NCBI GenBank assembly: GCA_965603075.1 | Contig: CBFDBO010000017.1 | Span: 1 to 64,000, forward strand | Reading direction: 5' to 3' | From: JABJOR01 sp965603075 | GTDB taxonomy: Bacteria > Pseudomonadota > Alphaproteobacteria > Rhodospirillales > Casp-alpha2 | DNA: 64,000 nt | Shown: positions 34,749 to 43,444 of the stretch, piece after piece | How positions within the stretch are numbered: position 1 is the first letter of the stretch | Layout of the letters: each line of letters opens with the position of its first letter | Notes under the pieces: generated by a model | Seen by the model: the letters and a program-made list of their open reading frames with translations, nothing else | Told to the model about the DNA's origin: nothing | Database searches by the model: none | Position numbers and translations under genes: made by a program

Positions 34749-37115
34749 ATGACACCTTTAAACAATAAAATCCTACGTGATCTATGGCGTATTAAAGGCC
34801 AAGCGCTCGCTATTGCGCTGGTTATCGCTTCGGGTGTCGCCATGTATATTATGAGCCTCGGCACGCTTTATTCCCTAGAAGAAACCCGCGATACCTATTA
34901 TGAGCGTTATCGGTTTGCTGATGTCTTCGCGCCTCTGAAACGCGCGCCACATCAATTGAAGGATGCCGTCGCTGAAATTCCGGGTGTAAAAACGGTAACA
35001 ACCCGTATCATTAAAACGGTCACCTTGGATATTCCCGGTTTTGCTGAACCCGCCACCGGGCAATTAATTTCTTTACCCGATAATAGCGAGCAAATTCTAA
35101 ATTTGCTGCATTTGCGACAAGGGCGTTTGTTGTCGGCCCATAATCCCGATGAAGTTTTGGTCAGTGAGGCTTTTGCCACGGCGCATGGCTTTAAACCCGG
35201 CAGTACTTTTTCTGCCATTTTAAACGGTCATAAGAGAACCCTGAACATTGCGGGCATTGTCTTGTCACCTGAATATATCTATGCGCTTGGCCCGGGGGCG
35301 TTGATGCCTGATGACTTGCGGTTTGGGATTATCTGGATGGGGCAAAAAGCGATTGAGGCTGCATTTGATTTGGGGGGGTCTTTTACAGAAGTTTCCATGA
35401 CCATTGAGCGTAATGCTCAGATAGAGAAAATTATAGCAACCCTTGATCAGCTCACCGAACCTTACGGCGGCATTCAGGCTTACGCGCGCAAGGAACAAAT
35501 TTCAAATTGGTTTATCACCAATGAGCTTGATCAATTACGCGCCATGGGTAATTTTGCCCCCCCTTTATTTTTGGGCGTGGCGGCATTCTTATTGCACATC
35601 GTGGTGTCGCGTTTGGTAAAAACCGAGCGTGAACAAATAGGTTTACTTAAGGCCTTCGGCTATTCCAATGCTTCGGTAGCATGGGTTTATATCAAGCTGA
35701 TTTTGGCTGTTGTTTTTGTTGGCCTGATTATTGGTATTGCGGGCGGTACATGGTTGGGGCGCAACATGACCGAAATTTATACGGATTATTTCCGCTTCCC
35801 CTTTTTATATTACATTGTTGATGCCTCGATTTATATCAAAGCGATTATGATAAGTGTCATTGTGGCGTTATTGGGTACTTGGGCTTCCGTCATGGGGGCT
35901 GCGCGATTGACGCCAGCGGTTGCCATGACGCCCCCCCCACCGACATCCTATCGCACGGCTTGGGTGGAGAAAATATTGCGCATGAAAACCCTAAGCGAAC
36001 CCAATCGAATGATCTTGCGTCACGCTCTGCGGTGGCCGGTTCGTTCTGGTTTAAATATTCTTGGAACCGCTCTTGCGGTCTCAATTTTTATCAGTACTGC
36101 ATTTTTTCTTGATTCCATGGATTACTTGATCGATCTGCAATTTTTCCAAATTCAGCGCCAAGATATCACCGTGAATTATACCGATGCACGGGGTGGGGGG
36201 GCAATAGAGGGAATTGTGGGCATGCCCGGCGTATTAATGGCTGAACCCGTTCGGATGGTTCCCGTGCGTTTGATTTCGGGGCATCACAAACACAATGAAG
36301 TCATTACGGGGATAGCATCAGACGCCCAAATTACCCGTTTATTAGGGACAGATCACAAACCATTGATTATTCCCAGTGAGGGATTGGCATTATCCACTAA
36401 ATTGGCGCGAGATATGGAAGTTAAGCCAGGGGATCTGGTTCGGGTTGAAGTCAAAGAAGGGCGGCGGCCCATATTCCATATTCCGGTAACGGCGTTGGTC
36501 GAAGAATATATCGGCACACCGGTATATATGGATATGGGGGCGCTTCATAAATTGTTGGATGAAGCACCCGATGTGGCAACGGGTGCGAACTTGCTTATCG
36601 ACCCTGCCAATGCAGAAGAGCTTTATCGTCAGTTCAAAGGTGTACCGTCCATTGCATCTGCCGCGATAATGGGCGTGGTATTGGATAATTTTCGCAAAAC
36701 CATCGAAGAAAACATGGGGTTGATGGTAACGTTCAATATGGCATTCGCCGGGATTATTGCTTTTAGTGTGGTCTATAATTCAGCGCGAATTTCATTATCT
36801 GAGCGTAGCCGTGAATTGGCGAGCCTGCGTGTATTAGGGTTCACGAGGGCTGAGGCCGCTTATATTTTGCTGGGTGAACTTGCATTGTTAATTCTGCCGG
36901 CGCTTCCCCTTGGGTGTGTCCTTGGTTACGCGCAAGCAACCCTGTGGGTGGGGTCGTTGGATACGGATTTATTCCGTATGCCCTTTGTTATTGGGCGCGC
37001 TACTTATGCATCATCCATCGTTATTGTCATAATTGCCGCAATTGTTTCCGGTCTGATCGTCCGTCGAAAACTGGATGCTATGGATTTGGTTGGGGCTTTA
37101 AAAACAAGAGAATGA
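34749..37115 (+). CDS. FtsX-type ABC exporter permease
   Basis: A 788-residue inner-membrane protein with two FtsX/MacB-type halves. One helix near residues 17-40 leads to a large periplasmic domain, then three helices (about 275-395). A second such unit follows, with a helix near 430-450, a periplasmic domain, and three helices at 660-780. The length fits exporters that carry two MacB_PCD/FtsX repeats in one chain. With the ATPase upstream and the membrane-fusion gene 10 bases downstream it should form an exporter that works mechanically across the periplasm. Confidence 0.88.
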   Translation: MTPLNNKILRDLWRIKGQALAIALVIASGVAMYIMSLGTLYSLEETRDTYYERYRFADVFAPLKRAPHQLKDAVAEIPGVKTVTTRIIKTVTLDIPGFAEPATGQLISLPDNSEQILNLLHLRQGRLLSAHNPDEVLVSEAFATAHGFKPGSTFSAILNGHKRTLNIAGIVLSPEYIYALGPGALMPDDLRFGIIWMGQKAIEAAFDLGGSFTEVSMTIERNAQIEKIIATLDQLTEPYGGIQAYARKEQISNWFITNELDQLRAMGNFAPPLFLGVAAFLLHIVVSRLVKTEREQIGLLKAFGYSNASVAWVYIKLILAVVFVGLIIGIAGGTWLGRNMTEIYTDYFRFPFLYYIVDASIYIKAIMISVIVALLGTWASVMGAARLTPAVAMTPPPPTSYRTAWVEKILRMKTLSEPNRMILRHALRWPVRSGLNILGTALAVSIFISTAFFLDSMDYLIDLQFFQIQRQDITVNYTDARGGGAIEGIVGMPGVLMAEPVRMVPVRLISGHHKHNEVITGIASDAQITRLLGTDHKPLIIPSEGLALSTKLARDMEVKPGDLVRVEVKEGRRPIFHIPVTALVEEYIGTPVYMDMGALHKLLDEAPDVATGANLLIDPANAEELYRQFKGVPSIASAAIMGVVLDNFRKTIEENMGLMVTFNMAFAGIIAFSVVYNSARISLSERSRELASLRVLGFTRAEAAYILLGELALLILPALPLGCVLGYAQATLWVGSLDTDLFRMPFVIGRATYASSIVIVIIAAIVSGLIVRRKLDAMDLVGALKTRE

Positions 37116-37125
37116 GAGAAATAAA

Positions 37126-38340
37126 ATGGCTAATTTATCTGTTAAAAAAATAGTCACCTATTTAATCGGTGGTGTGCTGGTGATTGTATTGGTCTTGTGG
37201 GGCTTTTCGCCCACCCCGGTTCCCGTTGATCTAACATTGATCAAAAGTGCCCCCATGGAAGTCACCATTGATGGTGAAGGACGGACCCGAGTCCATGATA
37301 TCTATACGGTTTCTGCCCCTGTATCAGGACGCATCAAGCGTATCGAGGTTCATGTGGGGGATAGGGTGGTGGCGGATCAAACCTTATTGGCATCAATTGA
37401 ACCCGCGCGCCCACAATTTTTGGATGCACGCGCCCTTGCCCAGGCCGCTTCCATCGCCAAAGCGGCAGAGGCCGCTCAGTCTTTGGCTAAGGCAGAGCTG
37501 AACCGCGTGCGGGCAGAATTGGTTTTTGCCACAGCCAACCAGAAAAGAGCGATCGATTTATATGCAAAGAACACGATCTCTGAACGTGAATTCGATGAGG
37601 CAGAGTTGGCGGTGGCAACCCATACAGCCGCCGTCGACAGTGCCAGAGCCACCCTTGAAGTTCGCAACTTTGAATTGGAAACCGCGCAAGCGGCATTAAT
37701 TACACCTGCCAGCGCGCAAGCCGCCCTCGTGACCTGTTGTGTTGAGGTTCGCGCGCCCGTGAGTGGACGCATTTTACGCCTGTTACGCCAAAGCGAAGGT
37801 GTTGTGGAAAGCGCCAGTCCGTTATTTGAAGTAGGCAATCCAGAAGCGTTGGAAGTGGTCGTGGATTTGTTATCCTCTGACGCAGTTCGGGTCCGTAAAG
37901 GGGCTTATGTCAGGCTATCGGGATGGGGTGGTGACACCTTGATCGAGGGACAGATCCGGCGGATCGAGCCCTACGGATTCACAAAAATATCAGCCTTGGG
38001 TATCGAAGAACAACGGGTTAATGTGATTATCGACTTTAAAGGCAATAAAGAAACATGGGTCTCTCTTGGGCATGGTTTTCGCGTAGAAGCACACATTCGC
38101 CAGTGGCGCGATGAGAATGTGCTGCAAGTTCCCATTGGGGCGCTATTCCGCGATGGCGATAATTGGTCGGTATTCCGTGAAGAAGAAGGCATCGCCAAGT
38201 TAACCAAAATTACACTGGGTCATATCAATGGGCGAACCGCTGAAGTTCTGGATGGTCTGAAGGGGGGCGAACTGATTGTTAGTTATCCCAGTGATAAAGT
38301 CAGCGATGGGTCGCTTATTATCGCGCGAACAACGCAATAA
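37126..38340 (+). CDS. periplasmic adaptor (HlyD/membrane-fusion) subunit
   Basis: A 404-residue membrane-fusion protein. An N-terminal helix (about 10-27) anchors it; a split lipoyl-like domain (about 60-90 and 205-230) brackets an alanine-rich coiled-coil hairpin (about 95-195), and beta-barrel domains follow. It would link the FtsX permease to an outer-membrane channel; no TolC-like gene is in the window. It ends 5 bases from the convergent transporter gene. Confidence 0.88.
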   Translation: MANLSVKKIVTYLIGGVLVIVLVLWGFSPTPVPVDLTLIKSAPMEVTIDGEGRTRVHDIYTVSAPVSGRIKRIEVHVGDRVVADQTLLASIEPARPQFLDARALAQAASIAKAAEAAQSLAKAELNRVRAELVFATANQKRAIDLYAKNTISEREFDEAELAVATHTAAVDSARATLEVRNFELETAQAALITPASAQAALVTCCVEVRAPVSGRILRLLRQSEGVVESASPLFEVGNPEALEVVVDLLSSDAVRVRKGAYVRLSGWGGDTLIEGQIRRIEPYGFTKISALGIEEQRVNVIIDFKGNKETWVSLGHGFRVEAHIRQWRDENVLQVPIGALFRDGDNWSVFREEEGIAKLTKITLGHINGRTAEVLDGLKGGELIVSYPSDKVSDGSLIIARTTQ

Positions 38341-38345
38341 TGCTT

Positions 38346-39518
38346 TTAGGTTGCGCGTTTTGTACGACTTAACATAATAAGGGCCCCAATGCCTCCGATC
38401 AGCGAAAAGGCGATCATGGCATAGAATGTTGTGCGGCCATAATCTTCATACAACCAGCCACTGAGCAGCATGGCCATACCAAATATCAACCCCATGGCGA
38501 GACCATCATAGAGACCTTGGGCGGACGCTGATTGATCCGCAGGGACGGTTTGTGTGATGTAAGTGATGGTTGCTAAGTGGGTCGCGGCAAACGTCAGAGC
38601 GTGAAGGCTTTGTACCAAGACCAGAGCGGGTAGCCATGCGGTTGTCCCAAGAACCGCCCAGCGAATAATTCCGGCGACGGCTATAATGACATAAAGCTGT
38701 GGAACGCTTAGGCGTTTCATCAACCTTGCGCCGAACATGAACAATGCGATTTCCATGAGAACACCTTCGGCCCATAATAAACCGATTGTGCCGCCACTAT
38801 GCCCGGCCTCAACCCACGATAATGTTGCAAACCCATAGAGGGCTGCGTGGCTGGATTGTAAGGCGGCAACGGTCAACAGAAAGAGTATGAAACCCGGTTG
38901 TTTAATGAGATCCAGACTAGCGGGACGTCGTGTCTTGCGGGCGGCCTCTACTAAGTCGGGGAGGGCCAAGGCGCTGACGACCATGACCGCAGCACCGAAC
39001 AGCATTAAGACCATGACCTGTTCGCTGTCTTTATCAGCCAGATACCATCCACCGACAATTGAGGCTATTATGAAGCTGATCGATCCCCACAACCGGACCT
39101 TACCGTAATCTATATCCATTCGCTTGACGGCGATAATAATAGAGCTGTCAGCCAGTGGAATGGTGGTTGTGAAGACCGTCCCGACAATGGACCACGCGCA
39201 TAATAAAGGCCAGAAGCCTTCCAGTTGCGACATGATGATAATGCCGATTAAGACGATTACCGCCGTGACAATTTGTAATTTTTTACGTTTGCCGGATGCA
39301 TCGGCCAGCGAGGTAAATAACAAACCAACCGGGACTTTTAGCCATAAAGTCACGGCAAAAATGATCCCAATGTCATCCGCGCTCAACCCGCGCCCTTCAA
39401 GCCAGAGCGGTAAAAAAGGGATGTAGATGCCTGTGACAATAAATATCGCGAAAATATTAAAGGCTAATCGGGATCGGATATAGAAGGGGGGTTTTAATTT
39501 TAGGGCGGGTTCATTCAT
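38346..39518 (-). CDS. major-facilitator transporter, HcaT/LacY-like
   Basis: A 390-residue protein with about twelve hydrophobic helices, in the MFS_1-like/3-phenylpropionate permease (HcaT) group. The N-terminus GIYIPFLPLWLEGRGLS and KVRLWGSISFIIAS (about 133-146) are typical of that group. The substrate is unknown. The gene stands alone on its strand; upstream is a repeat-rich spacer with a possible His-rich peptide. It has only a weak ribosome site. Confidence 0.82.
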   Translation of the reverse strand: MNEPALKLKPPFYIRSRLAFNIFAIFIVTGIYIPFLPLWLEGRGLSADDIGIIFAVTLWLKVPVGLLFTSLADASGKRKKLQIVTAVIVLIGIIIMSQLEGFWPLLCAWSIVGTVFTTTIPLADSSIIIAVKRMDIDYGKVRLWGSISFIIASIVGGWYLADKDSEQVMVLMLFGAAVMVVSALALPDLVEAARKTRRPASLDLIKQPGFILFLLTVAALQSSHAALYGFATLSWVEAGHSGGTIGLLWAEGVLMEIALFMFGARLMKRLSVPQLYVIIAVAGIIRWAVLGTTAWLPALVLVQSLHALTFAATHLATITYITQTVPADQSASAQGLYDGLAMGLIFGMAMLLSGWLYEDYGRTTFYAMIAFSLIGGIGALIMLSRTKRAT

Positions 39519-39621
39519 GCGGGCATCGTAATTAATTTTGGAAATAGCCGCAAACTTTACCTTCAGGCACCAAACTCAAGTTGGCACCCGTAACGGATGA
39601 TATAGAATCGATGTCGCGCAG

Positions 39622-39635
39622 CGTGAAGCTTCACG
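39622..39635. repeat. 14-base perfect palindrome in the spacer
   Basis: CGTGAAGCTTCACG is its own reverse complement. It lies about 104 bases upstream of the transporter start, between that gene and the tandem repeats. It could be an operator. Confidence 0.45.
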
Positions 39636-39649
39636 TGTTTAAAGAACGA

Positions 39650-39697
39650 CCCATAATTTATTTAGTCTATAACTTATTTAGCGAGTTACTTATTTAG
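39650..39697. repeat. three tandem 16-base repeats in the spacer
   Basis: Units at 39650-39665, 39666-39681 and 39682-39697 each end in TTATTTAG on the forward strand and share most of ATAACTTATTTAG. They run directly into the second copy of the peptide-coding repeat (39694-39720). Confidence 0.65.
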
Positions 39698-39748
39698 TCA
39701 GTAGGATGCGGTGCATCCGTTTTAATCGGTCGGATGTGGTGCATCCGT
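39694..39748 (-). repeat. duplicated 27-base repeat encoding TDAPHPTD-stop
   Basis: Copies at 39722-39748 and 39694-39720 match at 23 of 27 bases with one base between them. All four differences fall at third codon positions and keep the peptide TDAPHPTD plus a TAA stop. Each copy can also form a small GGATG/CATCC hairpin. Only the first copy is in frame with the mini-ORF. Confidence 0.7.
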
Positions 39749-39787
39749 TGGATGTTCATGGTCGTCGCCGCCAATATGCGTATACAT
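39722..39787 (-). CDS. putative 21-residue histidine-rich peptide
   Basis: A mini-ORF starting at ATG 39787 and stopping at TAA 39722, with a strong ribosome site (TAGGAGA, 5 bases before the ATG). The peptide ends HEHPTDAPHPTD and has four His and several Asp/Glu residues in 21, which suggests metal binding or a leader role. It carries the motif HPTD twice; a third copy lies just past the stop in another frame. It is 203 bases upstream of the transporter gene on the same strand. No homologue is known to me. Confidence 0.5.
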   Translation of the reverse strand: MYTHIGGDDHEHPTDAPHPTD

Positions 39788-39808
39788 AGTATTCTCCTAT
39801 GTGTTTAT

Positions 39809-39830
39809 ATACGTGTTAAAAATACGTGTT
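39809..39830. repeat. direct repeat upstream of the mini-ORF
   Basis: ATACGTGTT occurs at 39809-39817 and again at 39822-39830, one 13-base step apart, with a further TTTTACGTAT close by. It lies in the leader or promoter region of the His-rich mini-ORF, so it may bind a regulator. Confidence 0.4.
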
Positions 39831-39924
39831 TATTTTACGTATTATGCCTTTCTAGCCTTCAGACTATAACACAAAAAGTTAACAAAATCTATCAAACTGA
39901 AATTTAGGAGATGCCGGTGTTGCT

Positions 39925-40902
39925 TTAATGCAACGCTGCGTGAAGTTTGGTTTTGGTTGCGGGGTCGGCAAAGCTGTTATCAATGGCGGTTTTGGTGAAG
40001 CTCAAAAGTTGCGCGTCGCTCATTCCCATCTCGCTGGCGGCCCGCTCGTACTCAGCACCAATGGTGGTTTTAAAGAACGGTGGGTCATCCGAACCCAAGG
40101 TAATTTTACATCCCGCTTCCAGCAATTGGGGCAGGGGATGATCGGCGTAACTGTCATAGACGTTCAGGGCTATATTGCTGCTTGGACAAACTTCTAGGGT
40201 AATGCCTCGCTCAATAATCTCGGCGACCAACTCTGGGTCCTCAACAGAGCGGACACCGTGACCGAGACGGGTAACAGGTAAATCCTTTAACGTATCGCGG
40301 ACACTCTGCGGCCCACAAATTTCACCCGCGTGAGCGGTACAGCCAAGTCCAGCCTCAGATACCAAGTCAAAGGCGGGTTTGAAATCAATCGGGCGGTGCA
40401 CGGCTTCATTGCCCGCCAAGCCCACACCCACCACATAGGGATGCGGTTGGGCAACTATTTTTTTTGCTAAAGTTAACGCAACCTCCGGCCCCCGGTGTCG
40501 TACAAGGTTGACGACCAATCGCCCGGTAATGCCAAATTCGTGCTCGGCCTTCTCGAAACCGTAAGCAATTGCATCAATGTGGGGTGTGTAGTCGATGCCG
40601 TATTGCTCGGTATGACCGGGGGAGGCGAAGGCTTCGATATAGATCGCCCCTTCGCGGGCACAGGCTGCCATGTATTCATAGGCAAGCTCTTGATAGTCTC
40701 GGGTGGTTTGGATGCAGGAACTGGCCAGATCAAAGGCTGTCAGAAATTCACTGAAGTTGCTCCATGCGAGTTCGCCTTTCTCATTAAACATACCATCCGG
40801 CAACGTCATACCGTTGCGCTTGGCGAAGGATTTTGTCATGGCGGTGGTGGCGACACTCTCAAAATGACAGTGCAGTTCGGCCTTGGGGATATTTTTTGTC
40901 AT
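39925..40902 (-). CDS. add: adenosine deaminase of the nucleoside operon
   Basis: A 325-residue TIM-barrel deaminase. Zinc ligands and catalytic residues are visible: H11 and H13 (ELHCHFE), HAGE near residue 191, LGHGVRS near 213 and SDDPPFF near 274. The usual HxHLEG reads HCHFES, so it is a divergent branch; deoxyadenosine or adenosine is the likely substrate from the context. It is the last gene of the deo operon, with an ATGA overlap with deoB. Confidence 0.85.
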   Translation of the reverse strand: MTKNIPKAELHCHFESVATTAMTKSFAKRNGMTLPDGMFNEKGELAWSNFSEFLTAFDLASSCIQTTRDYQELAYEYMAACAREGAIYIEAFASPGHTEQYGIDYTPHIDAIAYGFEKAEHEFGITGRLVVNLVRHRGPEVALTLAKKIVAQPHPYVVGVGLAGNEAVHRPIDFKPAFDLVSEAGLGCTAHAGEICGPQSVRDTLKDLPVTRLGHGVRSVEDPELVAEIIERGITLEVCPSSNIALNVYDSYADHPLPQLLEAGCKITLGSDDPPFFKTTIGAEYERAASEMGMSDAQLLSFTKTAIDNSFADPATKTKLHAALH

Positions 40903-42098
40903 TTTTGAAAACAGTCAACACCAAATTCTAGAGGGGATAATCCAAGATGGGTCGCCAGCGTCTGACCAATGTCGGCAAAGCTATCACGCCCGCCAAGGTT
41001 GCCAGCCGTAATATTCGGCCCAAAAATTAAAACGGGCACGTTCTCGCGGGTATGGTCGGAGCCCGGAAACGTTGGGTCGCACCCATGGTCGGCGGTGATG
41101 ATCGCCATATCACCGGGGCGCAAGGCGGCCTCAATTTCGGGTAACCGGAGATCGAAGTCTTCCAACGCTTTTGCGTAACCATCCACATCCCGGCGGTGAC
41201 CGTAGAGCGAGTCAAAATCCACTAAGTTTGTAAAAATCAATGTACCGTCTTTGGCGCTGGATGCTTCCTTTAGCATATGGTCAATTAGTCCATCAGTATT
41301 GGGGGCTTTGAGAATGCGTGAAATACCGCGATGGGCAAAGATATCTGATATTTTGCCAACCGAGACCACCTCGCCCCCCGATTTTGAAATGTGGTCGAGC
41401 AATGTAGGGCCATGGGGGGGCACGGTGTAATCGCGTCGGTTGGCGGTGCGTTTATAGGTAGCGGGGCTATCGCCTTCAAAAGGTCTGGCTATCACCCGAC
41501 CAATAGAAAGAGGTTTTAGAATTTGTTCTGCCTTCAGACAAAGATCGTATAACCGCTCCAATCCAAAATGCTTTTCGTGGGCGGCAATTTGGAAGACGGA
41601 ATCAGCCGAGGTATAACAGATGGGCTTGCCGCTTTCGATATGTTCATCGCCCAGCCTTTCAATGATTTCTGTGCCAGAGGCATGACAGTTGCCCAATATA
41701 CCGGGCAAATCACCGACCGAGATTAATTTATCTGTGATAGCAACAGGAAAGGCAGGGACGGTTTTTGGAAAGTATCCCCAATCATACAATACGGGCAAAC
41801 CCGCCATTTCCCAATGACCGCTGGGGGTATCTTTGCCGACACTTTTTTCATGGGCAAAACCATAAGCTGCCTGAATTGGACCATTGGTTTCAAGTCCGGC
41901 GGGTACGGCTTTGCCTGTGCTGTCTGCGGATGCCAAGCCCAGCCCCAATCGGGCGAGATTGGGCAACTTCAAAGGGGCATTAGAATAGGATGCAGCGATG
42001 TGGCCCAGCGTATCGGCCCCGCTATCACCGAACCGTTCCGCGTCTTTAGCCCCACCAATGCCAAAGCTATCAATAACAATGATGAATGCACGTGCCAT
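40899..42098 (-). CDS. deoB: phosphopentomutase
   Basis: A 399-residue enzyme of the alkaline phosphatase superfamily that interconverts (deoxy)ribose-1- and -5-phosphate. The N-terminal IVIDSFGIGGAKDAERFGD (about 7-25) has the metal-binding Asp, and ITADHGCDPTFPGSDHTRE (about 333-351) supplies the C-terminal metal ligands. It passes the sugar phosphate from the phosphorylases (deoA, punA) to deoC. Confidence 0.95.
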   Translation of the reverse strand: MARAFIIVIDSFGIGGAKDAERFGDSGADTLGHIAASYSNAPLKLPNLARLGLGLASADSTGKAVPAGLETNGPIQAAYGFAHEKSVGKDTPSGHWEMAGLPVLYDWGYFPKTVPAFPVAITDKLISVGDLPGILGNCHASGTEIIERLGDEHIESGKPICYTSADSVFQIAAHEKHFGLERLYDLCLKAEQILKPLSIGRVIARPFEGDSPATYKRTANRRDYTVPPHGPTLLDHISKSGGEVVSVGKISDIFAHRGISRILKAPNTDGLIDHMLKEASSAKDGTLIFTNLVDFDSLYGHRRDVDGYAKALEDFDLRLPEIEAALRPGDMAIITADHGCDPTFPGSDHTRENVPVLIFGPNITAGNLGGRDSFADIGQTLATHLGLSPLEFGVDCFQK

Positions 42099-42110
42099 TA
42101 AATGTCCTCC

Positions 42111-43439
42111 CTATATGTTTGCACTGGTGATTTTTTGAAGAACCATGGGGGGAGAGGCCACCGCATTATCTTGATCAATGGTTACAGCCGCCCGCAATTC
42201 TGCGCAAGCTTGATCGGCGGCATCCTGCGATGCGGCATGAACAACCGCGATGGGTGTATTAGGGTCAACCGCTTGGCCAAGATGGCACATATCTGTCAGG
42301 CCAACACTATAATCGATACTGTCGGAAGCACGTCTACGACCGCCGCCGAGACCAACCACCACCACGCCCACGTCACGTGCATTCATGCTGCTAACCGTGC
42401 CACTTGAGGAGGGGAGACACGCTTGAATAACGCCTGCTTTTGGTAGGTATTTATCAGATTTTTCCATAAAGTCAGCGGGGCCACCAAGGGCCGTAACCAT
42501 GGTGCCAAAAATTTCTGCGGCCCGCCCCCTGTCAAGAGCGTCACGTGCCATAGTATGGGCTTGCTCACGGGTGTCCGCTAGGCCGCCTAGGACCAGCATT
42601 TCTGCAGCGAGTGCCAAGGTAACTTCTAATAATCTAGGGTCGGGGGTGCCCGTCAGAAAATCGACGGTCTCGGCAACCTCAACCCCGTTACCGACATTAA
42701 GACCCAGAACTTGGTTCATGTCGGTGATTAAAGCCGATGTTTTTAGTCCGGCACCATTAGCAACAGTGACAATGCTTTTGGCCAAATCGGTGGCCATTTC
42801 CAGAGTGTCGGCAAATGCCCCCGATCCCGTTTTGATATCCATGACCAGGCCTTGCAGGCCAGCCGCTAGTTTTTTGGAAAGAATGGAGGCCGTAATCAAG
42901 GGGATGGATTCCACGGTCGCGGTAACATCGCGAATGCCATAGAACCGTTTATCGGCCGGGGCCAGATTTGCCGTTTGCCCGATGATGGCACAACCCACGT
43001 CACGGACAGTTTTTCGGAAAAGCGCATTGTCGGGTACGGTCGTATAACCGGGAATGGAGTCCAGTTTATCCAACGTGCCACCGGTATGACCCAATCCACG
43101 TCCCGATATCATGGGAACATAACCACCGCACGCTGCGACAATAGGGGCCAGCATGAGGCTGACTTTATCGCCCACACCACCGGTGGAATGTTTATCAACC
43201 ACAGGGCCAGATAGATTTGCACTGGACCATTCAAGCACATCACCAGAATTGGTCATTTCACGGGTCAGATTAACGCTCTCGTCCATAGACATACCATTGA
43301 AGAAAATCGCCATGGCAAGGGCGGCGATCTGTCCTTCGCTGACCGTATCATCGGTAATGCCGCGCACGAAAAATTTAATTTCTTCTGCGGTTAAAGGCTC
43401 ACCATTACGTTTATGACGGATGATTTCTTGCGGTAACAT
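42111..43439 (-). CDS. deoA: thymidine phosphorylase
   Basis: A 442-residue enzyme that splits thymidine or deoxyuridine to base and 2-deoxyribose-1-phosphate. VDKHSTGGVGDKVSLMLAP (about 81-99) is the phosphate-binding signature, with SGRGLGHTGGTLDKL (about 112-126) and IMDIKTGSGAF-type VMDIKTGSGAF (about 199-209). It lies 12 bases before deoB and 5 after punA. Confidence 0.95.
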   Translation of the reverse strand: MLPQEIIRHKRNGEPLTAEEIKFFVRGITDDTVSEGQIAALAMAIFFNGMSMDESVNLTREMTNSGDVLEWSSANLSGPVVDKHSTGGVGDKVSLMLAPIVAACGGYVPMISGRGLGHTGGTLDKLDSIPGYTTVPDNALFRKTVRDVGCAIIGQTANLAPADKRFYGIRDVTATVESIPLITASILSKKLAAGLQGLVMDIKTGSGAFADTLEMATDLAKSIVTVANGAGLKTSALITDMNQVLGLNVGNGVEVAETVDFLTGTPDPRLLEVTLALAAEMLVLGGLADTREQAHTMARDALDRGRAAEIFGTMVTALGGPADFMEKSDKYLPKAGVIQACLPSSSGTVSSMNARDVGVVVVGLGGGRRRASDSIDYSVGLTDMCHLGQAVDPNTPIAVVHAASQDAADQACAELRAAVTIDQDNAVASPPMVLQKITSANI

Positions 43440-43444
43440 GGATG

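Noticed and set aside
38320..38365. possible terminator between the convergent adaptor and transporter genes
   Set aside because: AACGCAA and TTGCGCGTT pair only with a bulge, and the T-run is short; too weak to call.
40495..40908. 137-codon forward frame inside the add gene
   Set aside because: Antisense shadow; the add frame has all catalytic motifs.
42499..42942. 147-codon forward frame inside deoA
   Set aside because: Antisense shadow of a clear thymidine phosphorylase gene.
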